A DNA stretch of 7,836 nucleotides from JBDTLH01 sp039934875 (lineage in GTDB: Bacteria > Acidobacteriota > Terriglobia > Terriglobales > Acidobacteriaceae), in the NCBI GenBank assembly GCA_039934875.1, contig JBDTLH010000117.1, positions 1-7,836 of the forward strand. Reading direction: 5' to 3'. The notes beneath the pieces were generated by a model, which was not told where the DNA came from, did no database searches, and worked only from the letters and a program-made list of their open reading frames with translations. The position numbers and the translations under genes are program-made. Below, piece by piece: positions 1 to 6,600 of this stretch. The stretch's first letter is position 1, and the number at the start of each line of letters is the position of its first letter.

Positions 1-73
1 CGCGGAGCTTGCGAGCTGCGTTCCGCACGATACGATCGCGCGTTTGTTTCTTGTGTTCCGGTTCGTAACGCAT
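1..73 (-). CDS. TetR/AcrR-family transcriptional regulator, N-terminal fragment cut by the window edge
   Basis: Translating the minus strand from an ATG at 73 gives 24 codons beginning MRYEPEHKKQTRDRI and continuing VRNAARKLR up to the edge. This is the typical opening of TetR-family repressors: a short basic leader, then helix 1 with the pattern H-K-x-x-T-R-x-R-I-x-x-A-A-x-x-L. The helix-turn-helix and the ligand-binding domain lie outside the window. A weak Shine-Dalgarno-like GAGAG (83-87) lies 9 nt upstream of the ATG. TetR proteins usually repress their own gene and a neighbouring transporter or enzyme gene when no ligand is bound; the target cannot be seen here. The call rests on 24 residues only, so the family is likely but the subfamily is unknown. 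Confidence 0.72.
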   Translation of the reverse strand, partial: MRYEPEHKKQTRDRIVRNAARKLR

Positions 74-88
74 ACCAGTTATCTCTCA

Positions 89-104
89 GATTAGAGGCAT
101 AATC
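89..104. promoter_or_regulatory. Imperfect dyad upstream of the TetR-type gene, possible operator
   Basis: GATTA (89-93) and TAATC (100-104) form an inverted repeat around a 6-bp spacer, 15 bp upstream of the regulator's ATG. TetR proteins bind short dyads close to their own start codon, so the position fits autoregulation. The arms are only 5 bp and AT-rich, so chance is quite possible. Confidence 0.25.
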
Positions 105-380
105 CAAGGATTCAAAATACGATCCAATCTTCAGTTGACGCATACAGGGCAAATCACTCATCGAGAATACCTGGATGCTTAATGCCAGATTAGTAATGAA
201 TAACGCTCTTGTGTTGACTCGAGAATGGAAGCGCTCTCGTCGTATGCCTCGAAAGCCGCGCTATTGGCAACTTCAAATTAGTTTCCGAGAAAGAGACAGC
301 GAGTCTTGTGACCAGAGCCTGAATTCAGCGATGCCAGCACCCTAACAGAAGTGTCATTCTCAAGAAACAGCGCCTAAGTT
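105..380. other. Intergenic region with no supported gene
   Basis: This stretch lies between the TetR-type fragment and the repeats behind the toxin gene. I see no tRNA or ncRNA pattern, and the only ORF (plus strand 196-345, 49 codons) has no ribosome binding site and no recognisable motif. The promoter of the TetR-type gene probably lies at the left end of this stretch, but no clear -35/-10 pair stands out. Base composition is lower in GC than in the flanking genes. Confidence 0.5.
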
Positions 381-404
381 GCCGGGTGCCGGGTGCCGGG
401 TGCC
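381..404. repeat. Heptamer tandem repeat GCCGGGT, about 3.4 copies
   Basis: GCCGGGT is repeated three times without error and followed by GCC. The repeat directly abuts the large hairpin at 404-440, so the two probably form one repeat unit. It lies downstream of the toxin gene and outside any supported coding frame. Confidence 0.85.
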
Positions 405-440
405 CCATCTGTTCCCGCGTTCTTTGCGGGAACAGGTGGG
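404..440. repeat. Long GC-rich hairpin (15-bp stem, 7-nt loop) behind the toxin gene
   Basis: Arms 404-418 and 426-440 pair over 15 bp with a single G:T wobble when read on the plus strand; on the minus strand that position is a C:A mismatch. The loop is GTTCTTT on the plus strand. It begins 7 bp beyond the toxin stop codon. There is no T-run on either side, so a classical intrinsic terminator is unlikely. It could protect the 3' end of the toxin-antitoxin mRNA, or be a REP-like dispersed palindrome together with the adjoining heptamer repeat. Confidence 0.8.
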
Positions 441-446
441 AGCCCT

Positions 447-833
447 TTACCAAATCCGCCTTACCCCAAACCAATCCAGATTCGCATCCTTGCTGATTAC
501 CGGCATGTCCGCCGCCAACGCCTGGGCGGCAATCATGCGATCGAAAGGATCGCGATGTTCCCTGCTGAGTCGGCCGGCGCGCAGCGCGCTCTCTACATCC
601 ATCGCCAGCAACGTATAGCCCGCATCTTCCATGACATCCAGAAACTCTCTTTCGAGCGCCTCTGCTCCAGGCAGCTTACCCAAGCGCACCTTGGTAGCAA
701 TCTCCCAGGCCGAAGCCGCGGAGACAATAACTTCATTCCGCTCTTCCGCGATGATCGCCGCTGCTTCGCGACTGAGGGACGCAGGGGCAAGCGTCGCCCA
801 CAGGAGAGTATGTGTGTCGAGCAAAACCCTCAC
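447..833 (-). CDS. PIN-domain ribonuclease toxin (VapC-like) of a type II toxin-antitoxin system
   Basis: This 128-residue protein is a complete PIN domain, the metal-dependent RNase fold of VapC toxins, which usually cleave tRNA or rRNA to stop growth when not bound by antitoxin. It opens with V-L-L-D-T-H. The acidic residues expected for the Mg/Mn site are present: Asp6, Glu44 (in SAASAWEI), Asp95/Asp98 (in HRDPFDRMIAAQA) and Asp116 (in ISKD). The frame is open further upstream to a GTG at 851. I chose the GTG at 833 because it overlaps the antitoxin stop codon as GTGA, has a GGAGAGG sequence 4 nt upstream, and gives the standard family N-terminus. The overlap implies translational coupling. 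The substrate cannot be read from sequence. The site looks intact, so the toxin is probably active. Confidence 0.9.
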   Translation of the reverse strand: MRVLLDTHTLLWATLAPASLSREAAAIIAEERNEVIVSAASAWEIATKVRLGKLPGAEALEREFLDVMEDAGYTLLAMDVESALRAGRLSREHRDPFDRMIAAQALAADMPVISKDANLDWFGVRRIW

Positions 834-1078
834 TCGCCCTCTCCACTCCACAATTTCAACTCTTCCTCAGGAAGCGGTTCAAAGAATGCATCCGTCAACT
901 CGAAGCCCGGAGTAGCCAAAGCCCCCAACCGCTTTTTCGCAACCGGATGGATTGCTTCCAGGCGGGCCACTGGAGTCTTATCGCGTCCGGAAGTGATAAC
1001 CACCGTCTCGCCCTTTTGCGCCTTCTTCACCAACTCCGATAATTTCGTCTTCGCTTCAAAAATTGTGGCGGATATCAT
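830..1078 (-). CDS. Phd/YefM-family antitoxin, partner of the adjacent PIN toxin
   Basis: This 82-residue protein has the Phd/YefM layout. The N-terminal DNA-binding part (about residues 1-50) contains EAKTKLSELVKKAQKGETVVIT and the PVARLEAI strand typical of the family. The C-terminal tail (about 51-82, with FELTDAFFEPLPEEELKLW) matches the acidic and aromatic toxin-binding segment. It should neutralise the PIN toxin by wrapping its active-site groove, and repress their shared operon. I chose the ATG at 1078, which has AGGAG (1088-1092) 9 nt upstream. The in-frame TTG at 1087 touches that AGGAG directly, leaving no spacer, and would add only three residues. The stop overlaps the toxin start by 4 nt. 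The perfect palindrome at 1104-1121 just upstream is the likely operator. Confidence 0.9.
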   Translation of the reverse strand: MISATIFEAKTKLSELVKKAQKGETVVITSGRDKTPVARLEAIHPVAKKRLGALATPGFELTDAFFEPLPEEELKLWSGEGE

Positions 1079-1103
1079 GACCACCAACTCCTAACCTGCT
1101 AAC

Positions 1104-1121
1104 CTATGTTAGCTAACATAG
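1104..1121. promoter_or_regulatory. Perfect 18-bp palindrome, likely operator of the toxin-antitoxin operon
   Basis: CTATGTTAGCTAACATAG reads identically on both strands. It ends 25 bp before the antitoxin ATG. Its GTTAG/CTAAC core recurs as two further direct copies of CTAACC at 1091-1096 and 1099-1104, so the site may bind several antitoxin dimers. Phd/YefM antitoxins are known to bind palindromes over their own promoter, and their toxins modulate this binding. The role is inferred; the symmetry is directly visible. Confidence 0.7.
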
Positions 1122-1135
1122 CACCAATTCTTCAA
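1106..1135 (-). promoter_or_regulatory. Candidate sigma70-type promoter of the toxin-antitoxin operon
   Basis: On the minus strand TTGAAG (1130-1135) and TAACAT (1106-1111) match -35 and -10 boxes at 4 of 6 positions each, with an 18-bp spacer. The -10 box lies inside the 18-bp palindrome, so bound antitoxin would block RNA polymerase. The match is weak, and the position is the main support. Confidence 0.35.
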
Positions 1136-1145
1136 GTCCCCCACC

Positions 1146-1160
1146 ATAGCTAAAAGCTAT
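1146..1160. repeat. Short inverted repeat ATAGCT-AAA-AGCTAT
   Basis: Two perfect 6-bp arms flank AAA, 25 bp upstream of the operator-like palindrome. Its AGCTA core also occurs at the centre of that palindrome. It could be an auxiliary antitoxin site or simply an AT-rich dyad. Confidence 0.4.
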
Positions 1161-1177
1161 AACCGGACGCCCAGTAA

Positions 1178-1201
1178 TCATGCAACCAACCGGTTGCATG
1201 A
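1178..1201. repeat. Perfect 10-bp-stem hairpin between phosphatase and antitoxin genes
   Basis: Arms TCATGCAACC (1178-1187) and GGTTGCATGA (1192-1201) are exact inverse complements around AACC. No T-run follows on either strand, so it is not a convincing terminator. It could be a regulator site or a further palindrome of the antitoxin promoter region. Confidence 0.55.
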
Positions 1202-1241
1202 AGGCCGCTATTTTTCCATCAGAAATCATGCATTTTCGATC

Positions 1242-1269
1242 AAAAACGAGCTGCTTTTTGCCCGTTTTT
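1242..1269 (-). terminator. Rho-independent-type terminator of the histidine phosphatase gene
   Basis: On the minus strand AAAAACGGGC (1269-1260) pairs over 10 bp with GCTCGTTTTT (1251-1242), with one G:U pair and an 8-nt loop, and ends in a run of five T. The stem starts at the last base of the phosphatase stop codon. In the plus direction the same site has an A:C mismatch, so it is better suited to minus-strand transcripts. Confidence 0.6.
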
Positions 1270-1832
1270 TAACGCGAATTCCAGCTCCGAATCACCCTCG
1301 TCTGGTGCTCATAGCCCAGGCTCGATAGCGTCGCCGTCTCCAGCGCAAACAGCCGTCCATCATCCGCAGGCAGCCCCAGCCAGCACGCCGTTAGTATCCG
1401 CAGGATGTGTCCGTGGGCCACCAGCAGCACCTCTCCCTCCGCCGCTAGCGCCTTTGTTATCACTGCTTTAGCCCGCTCACCCACCTCCTCCACCGTCTCC
1501 CCGTGGACCACTCCGTCCTTCCACAAAGACCACCCCGGACGCATCTTCTGCACATCCGGCGTGCTCAACCCCTCATAATCTCCATAATCCCACTCCCGCA
1601 GATTGTCATCCACCACCGGATTCTGAATCCCCGCCAGCCTGCAGGTCTCCCGCGCCCGCCCCATCGGACTCGTCAAGACCAGCGCGAAGTGCTTGCCCTG
1701 CAATAACTTACCGACCTCAACCGCCTGCTCCCGCCCGTGCTCGGTCAGCGGCACATCGGTCGTACCCGTATGCTGCCCGGACAAGCTCCACGCCGTCTCT
1801 CCATGCCGCACCAGCCACAGCATTACCGCCAT
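1269..1832 (-). CDS. Histidine phosphatase (phosphoglycerate-mutase-like), resembling sedoheptulose-bisphosphatase SHB17
   Basis: This 187-residue cytoplasmic protein belongs to the histidine phosphatase superfamily, which hydrolyses phosphate esters through a phosphohistidine intermediate. All catalytic residues are visible: Arg9-His10-Gly11 in LVRHGETAW, Arg59 in TSPMGRARET, the proton donor Glu80 in REWDYGDYEG, and His140 in VAHGHILR. The segments SGQHTGTTDVPLT, DDNLREWDYGDYEGL and W-x-L-W-x-D-G-x-x-x-GET resemble yeast Shb17 as I remember it, so a sugar bisphosphate is a reasonable substrate guess. A broad acid phosphatase or a cofactor-dependent mutase is not excluded. I chose the ATG at 1832 because AAGGAG (1839-1844) lies 6 nt upstream. 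The open frame reaches a GTG at 1850, but that start would place the AAGGAG inside the gene. It lies just behind the helicase terminator and carries its own terminator. Confidence 0.88.
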   Translation of the reverse strand: MAVMLWLVRHGETAWSLSGQHTGTTDVPLTEHGREQAVEVGKLLQGKHFALVLTSPMGRARETCRLAGIQNPVVDDNLREWDYGDYEGLSTPDVQKMRPGWSLWKDGVVHGETVEEVGERAKAVITKALAAEGEVLLVAHGHILRILTACWLGLPADDGRLFALETATLSSLGYEHQTRVIRSWNSR

Positions 1833-1861
1833 TTCATGCTCCTTCATCACCGCCAGCCATT

Positions 1862-1905
1862 AAAACATAAATGGCGCGGCCCCCTGGATTCGGGAAGTCC
1901 GCGCC
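1862..1905 (-). terminator. Terminator-like hairpin between helicase and phosphatase genes
   Basis: On the minus strand GGCGCGG (1905-1899) pairs with CCGCGCC (1879-1873). An inner CCC/GGG stem with two possible U:G pairs closes further towards the loop. The stem is followed by ATTTATGTTTT. It begins 25 bp beyond the helicase stop and ends 30 bp before the phosphatase ATG. That leaves little room for a separate phosphatase promoter, so partial read-through is likely. Confidence 0.65.
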
Positions 1906-1930
1906 GTGTAAGTTGCTGATTACGAGTTAC

Positions 1931-3211
1931 TTAGTTGCTGGCATAGCGCTGCATGGATTCGCCTTCCAGCAGAAATGCCCCGGGGCGGGACGACCTTCCC
2001 TTGCCCTTGGACTTCACCTGCTGCACCTGCTGGAACCTCAGCTTCGTGGTATCCACCGGACGGCTGCGCTCCTCGCGCACCAGGTCTTTTGGCGCGTTCA
2101 TGCGCTCCATCTTGGATTGCAGAACTCGCTCAAATTTCGCTAAGTCCCTTCTTTCCACTGGAGTACAGAAGGTCACCGCCACCCCGGTGTTGCCCGCGCG
2201 CCCGGTGCGTCCCACCCGGTGAATGAAGTCCTCGGGGATATTCGGCAGGTCATAATTGACGACCAGCGTGATATCGTCCACGTGAATGCCCCGCGAGGCG
2301 ACATCGGTCGCAACCAAAATCTGCGCCTTACCCCTTTGGAATGAGTCGAGTGCGCGGTTGCGCTGCGACTGCGAACGGTCCCCATGAATGACTGCAACGT
2401 TGAAACCCAAACGGTCGAGTTTCTCGCCCACCCGCTCAGTCGAGCGCTTAGTGGCCACAAAGATCAGGCAACGCCCGGATTCTGCCCCTAAAACCTTCTC
2501 GAGCAGGCCCATCTTCTGGTTCTGGTCCACGTCATAGACCTGCAATTTCACAGTATCTATCACGCGCTGGGTGTGTCCGAAGCTCAAGCGCACCGGCTGG
2601 CGCAGTATCTCTTCGACCACCGACGCCACCGAGGGATCGGCGGTCGCGGAGAAGCACATCGATTGTCTCGTTTTCGGTAACTGTCTGACAATACGGCGGA
2701 TAGCGGGGACGAACCCCATATCCAGCATACGGTCAGCCTCATCGAGCACCAGCAGTTCGATCTTATCGAGCTTGAACATGCGGCGCTCCAGCAAGTCTTC
2801 AAAGCGGCCCGGGGTGGCGACGATAATACGTGCGCCAGCCTTCAGCTGCCGGATCTGCTGCCGTTCGTTCTCTCCGCCGATAATCAGCGCTGCCGGGCCC
2901 AATTTACGGGGCGCCAGCTCGTCATAGACTTTGGCGACCTGCATCGCGAGTTCGCGGGTCGGCACCAGCACCAGCACGGTCGGCCGTCCGTGGGTGGTCT
3001 TCTTTTCGAGCTGCAATAGCAGTCTCTCAATCGCCGGAATCAGGAAGGCAAGGGTTTTGCCGGTTCCCGTCTGTGCCGTGGCGAATAGGTCTTTGCCCGC
3101 CATTCCCGGAGGAATTGCGGCGTTTTGTACCTCGGTCGGAGTTTCAAAGCCCAACCGGGCGATTTGGGTTTTCAGTTCTTTCGAAAGCGGAAGTTCCGCA
3201 AATGGTGTCAA
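1931..3211 (-). CDS. RhlE-group DEAD-box ATP-dependent RNA helicase
   Basis: This 426-residue protein carries the complete DEAD-box core, which unwinds short RNA duplexes using ATP and acts in ribosome assembly or mRNA turnover. Visible motifs are the upstream aromatic Phe4 with Q motif Gln29, motif I AQTGTGKT (46-53), Ia PTREL (84-88), GG (112-113), Ib TPGR (133-136), II DEAD (157-160), III SAT (188-190), V ATDVASRGIH (301-310) and VI HRVGRTGRAG (331-340). A basic tail with KSKGKGRSSR (about 400-409) suggests extra RNA contact. The start is uncertain. The frame is open to a GTG at 3439 with no ATG anywhere. I chose the TTG at 3211 because it gives MTPFAELPLS, matching RhlE N-termini; a weak AGG lies at 3224-3226. 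The extra upstream 76 codons resemble no domain and are rich in rare-type Arg codons. RhlE is the closest group, but other DEAD subfamilies are possible. Confidence 0.92.
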   Translation of the reverse strand: MTPFAELPLSKELKTQIARLGFETPTEVQNAAIPPGMAGKDLFATAQTGTGKTLAFLIPAIERLLLQLEKKTTHGRPTVLVLVPTRELAMQVAKVYDELAPRKLGPAALIIGGENERQQIRQLKAGARIIVATPGRFEDLLERRMFKLDKIELLVLDEADRMLDMGFVPAIRRIVRQLPKTRQSMCFSATADPSVASVVEEILRQPVRLSFGHTQRVIDTVKLQVYDVDQNQKMGLLEKVLGAESGRCLIFVATKRSTERVGEKLDRLGFNVAVIHGDRSQSQRNRALDSFQRGKAQILVATDVASRGIHVDDITLVVNYDLPNIPEDFIHRVGRTGRAGNTGVAVTFCTPVERRDLAKFERVLQSKMERMNAPKDLVREERSRPVDTTKLRFQQVQQVKSKGKGRSSRPGAFLLEGESMQRYASN

Positions 3212-3680
3212 CAAAGGGATATGCCTATTTCTGATCTCGCTTGATGGAGACCCTGTGGGATTGGCAACCCGTGACACGGAAAACTTCGTAGCTTGTTCTT
3301 TTCCGGCTACTCCAATACCCGCCAACTCATTGCTGATGCTGGACTTTGGTTTGGAGCCTCCGACACGCACTTGGCGGGTGGAGTGGTACGGCGATCTCTT
3401 GCTCAATCGGATTATTGTTCGTTTCTGCGTGAGACACACCGGGCAAGTCGTTTGAAAAAGTGCCCGAGGAGGGATTCCAGATTAGATCTGAACCAGTAGA
3501 ACCCCCGTCACATGAGATGCAAACGGGATCTTACGCACTTTCAGGATAACACATCCAGCTACTCGCGCCAGTATTGAGGTGGGTACGGGGGTTGTTGCAG
3601 CGATGATTAACGGACTCGTGGACAGCTACCCACAAGGTCCTTCGCGCCTTGAATCCAGCCACCCCGACCATTATTTTCGA
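3212..3680. other. Long region between the secreted-protein gene and the helicase core: leader or intergenic
   Basis: The helicase frame remains open up to 3439, so part of this region could be an N-terminal extension, but it looks more like an untranslated leader or promoter region. The rest holds the wide inverted repeat at 3500-3593. I found no convincing terminator with a T-run behind the secreted-protein gene (stop at 3681-3683). The helicase promoter must lie here, but no strong -35/-10 pair stands out. Confidence 0.45.
3500..3593. repeat. Wide inverted repeat with 9-bp ends, possible dispersed element
   Basis: AACCCCCGT (3500-3508) and ACGGGGGTT (3585-3593) are exact inverse complements separated by 76 bp of non-coding sequence. 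The compact unit with C/G-run termini looks like a small palindromic-ended intergenic repeat. It could also fold as a structured RNA. No ORF inside is supported. Whether it recurs elsewhere cannot be judged from this window. Confidence 0.5.
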
Positions 3681-6600
3681 TTAACGGGTCACCCGACTTA
3701 TATCAGCGATTGCCGAGGCCCGCGGCTGCGGTGTAATCGCACTCCCGGGCACACACCCTGTGATGACTCTCGCCTGGGCGATGAGGCGATTGGCCCGGTC
3801 GGCACGAATGTCCCTTCCACTTGCGGACGAGAGTTGCTTGACATAGTTGTTGATCGCGCTCACCCCCCCTTTGCTCTGATCGTGTCCAAAATCCTCCGCG
3901 GCGTCTTTGAGCCGGAAGAGCAGATCGTGACGAAGTTCCCGATTCATCTCCATCCCCTGGGTCGAGATGATCAACGCGTTTACCAGATGCACTGGTTGAA
4001 TGGTCACGGAGGTGGTGAAATCGCCAATCACCTCCGGAGCATCGTCCACCCAGGCCTTTGCGTATAACTGATGGACGCCGCAGGTCTGGGGATGGAAAAA
4101 CGCACGGTGCGTGTAAGTGACGTCTGCATCCATGTGCGTGATCTTCTGCACATCAAACAGCTTTCCGCCCTTTCTGGGATCGCCATCGAAATACGTCAAG
4201 TTGACCGATTTCAGCTTTCCCTTCTCCGCCCGCAGATGAGTAATCACCTTCACTGGCTGGTCGAGCAGGAGCCTCTTATGGGTCGATATGCTGACGCTCT
4301 CGAGCACGCCCCGCGCAGGCGCCTCAACTCCGGGATTCGCAGCAAAGATAAAGAACGGAGAATTGACTCCGTACATCCCCTCATTATTGCTGTAGCTTTC
4401 AACCGGTACCTGACCGATCTGCTGAAAGCTCATTCCCTCCGGATTGGCTGTGAGTCCATGCCCCGGCATCTCCGGTATGAGATTTCCATTCCCGTCCTCC
4501 ATCCAGGTCACCACCCAATACACCAGGTAGGTATTGGAATAGGGGGTAGTGTCGAAATTCACGGGCGAAGTCAACGCCCAGTTGGCAAGCGCCCCCATGC
4601 CGGTCGTGGAATCAAAACCCGGAATAGAAGCAAGTTGCGTTTCTCCGATAGGGAAGCTATTGCCGCATAGCGTGAAGGCGGCGCAGGTGACGCCGTTCAG
4701 CCCCACACAACTGTTCTCTGTGTTGACTCCAGAGTGGCACAAGAATTGCCCATAGAAGCGCGCATGGATCGATGCCGCCGGATGCGCCAGCGAAGGGCTG
4801 TTGGTATCCATCAGGCTGTAGTTGTAGATGCGCGCGGTGAGCGACAGTTGGTCGCCGGATGTCGCCTCCGTAAGGTTCGGAGCATTCGCCTCCTCCCCCG
4901 CCTTGCTGATGAAGAACCCTTTCATCCAATAGAACGCATTATCCAGCGGATCGCCCGCGGGATTCGACGGATTAAAGGTCGCCTGCTGCTGCGATTTGCT
5001 CCACGCCCAGCGCGCGGGATGGTTTACGGCAACGTCGGGCAGGGTGTAAGCCTGGGGGAAGAAGTCGGCGACGCCATTGCCTCCATTGGGCACCAGGTCG
5101 GCGAGGAAGCCTACAAAGAGCGGTCCGGTGTTCTGCAGGTTTGCCGGATTGCCGTGCGGGTCCGCCACCGTAATGAGTTGATAGGCGGGATTGATCGGAT
5201 TCTGCTGGCCGAAGATATAGCTGGCGAAGTTATATAAACAGCAAGTAACCACCTCGCTATCGAAGGCCGGCTTGGTGACTGCAACTCCGGTGGAGGCGCT
5301 GACCGATGCGGTGTTCTCATTCAAGGTGCTCAGGGAGCTGCTTTTCGATATATCAACCGATTGGCTGAGCTGCCCGCTAACGATGCCGCTAATCCCCGCC
5401 TTGGCGGAAACACTGATGGAAGTGTCGTCGGAGAAGGTATTGCTCGAGCCGCTGGTATTGTTCTGCGACGTACCGCCCGTCCAACTCGTCGAGTATGTGG
5501 TCTGCGAGCTGTCCGTGCCCTGCACCGGGGCCGGGTTCTCCGAGAGCGGCGTTGCGGTATTCACGAACTGCTGCTGTAGTTGGCTTAAGCTCCAGGGGTA
5601 GGAGAGCACATTCCCCGGCTCATGCAGCGGCTGATACCACTCGAGTGTGGTCCCATCCAGATCATAATGCGTCACCTGGTCGGGTACCGAGAACTCCACA
5701 TGAGTGGGCTGCATCTGGCCCGGTGTGCAGTTCGGAATGTTGCTCGGACACGCCTCCTTGCCCAGCACCGGGTAGTAGTAAATGTTCAGGTCCTTTTCGG
5801 TATAGAAAACATGGTCGGCGAAGCCAGTCGTGGCCGTCACGCTTTGGCTCGTCCCCTGGAAATGATTATAGGTATTGGCCACATTAGTATCATGAGCGTA
5901 TTGGGCGGAGTTCTTGACATCCACACTGCCGCTTCCCACCAAGGCATTGCCGAAGCTGACTTTTGCGTTGGTGGTCTCTTTCACCGAGACGCCCCAACTG
6001 GTGGTGCTCTTGCGGGACGCTTGCGTATCCGAGTTGGAACTGAAGTTAAATCCAGTAGCGAACCCAGTCGATGGCGCAGGCACGCTGGGCAATACCGTGA
6101 GATTCAGAACGCACGGCGTGGTAGTGGTATCGCATCCCGGATGCCGGCTCATATTGGTGAACGGTGCGGTGGGCGTTACCCAATCGATGTGCATGGGCGG
6201 CAAGCCGAGCACGATGTCCGGCTGTAGTTGTATGGGAATCGTTACGATCTCAGGAGGGCCAAGCCGCAGAGAACGTCCCTGAAGATCGCCGATGGCTGCG
6301 TCCGTCGCCAGCAATTGGTTGCCGTTGGAGGGAAGATTGACTTGACTGTCGAAGGTCCCCGGGGCCAGCCAATCGGTGGTCCCGACGATGGGATTCGGCG
6401 CATTGATATCGAAGATCGTCACCGCGTAAGTGTTATTGCTGGCATCCTCCGCGTAGGCCTCGAGTTGCACTGCCCGATTGTGGCTTTTGTCGCCGTTCAG
6501 GTGGTCGAAATTCCCCACCTTCAAATTAATCAACCGCGGAACCGTGAAATAAATTAGATCGTTTCCTAAAAAAGTCTCCGACTGCCACACGAAAGTGAAA

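Noticed and set aside
196..345. 49-codon plus-strand ORF in the left intergenic region
   Set aside because: It has no ribosome binding site, no recognisable motif and no conserved context; its length is within chance expectation.
381..404. CRISPR-like repetition
   Set aside because: The repeats are 7 bp in direct tandem without spacers, so this is a simple tandem array.
1079..1087. TTG start at 1087 for the antitoxin
   Set aside because: The AGGAG directly touches this TTG with no spacer, whereas it sits 9 nt before the ATG at 1078.
393..1094. 233-codon plus-strand open frame across the toxin-antitoxin genes
   Set aside because: It lies antisense to two well-recognised genes, starts inside the hairpin repeat region, and its translation shows no family motif.
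1178..1201. Terminator of the phosphatase gene
   Set aside because: The stem is perfect but no T-run follows it, and a better terminator directly abuts the phosphatase stop codon.
1833..1850. Upstream GTG/ATG starts (1850, 1847) for the phosphatase
   Set aside because: These would place the strong AAGGAG sequence inside the coding region and lack a ribosome site of their own.
3579..4067. 162-codon plus-strand open frame at the 3' end of the giant gene
   Set aside because: Most of it is antisense to the FIMAH-encoding part of the secreted-protein gene and it resembles no family.
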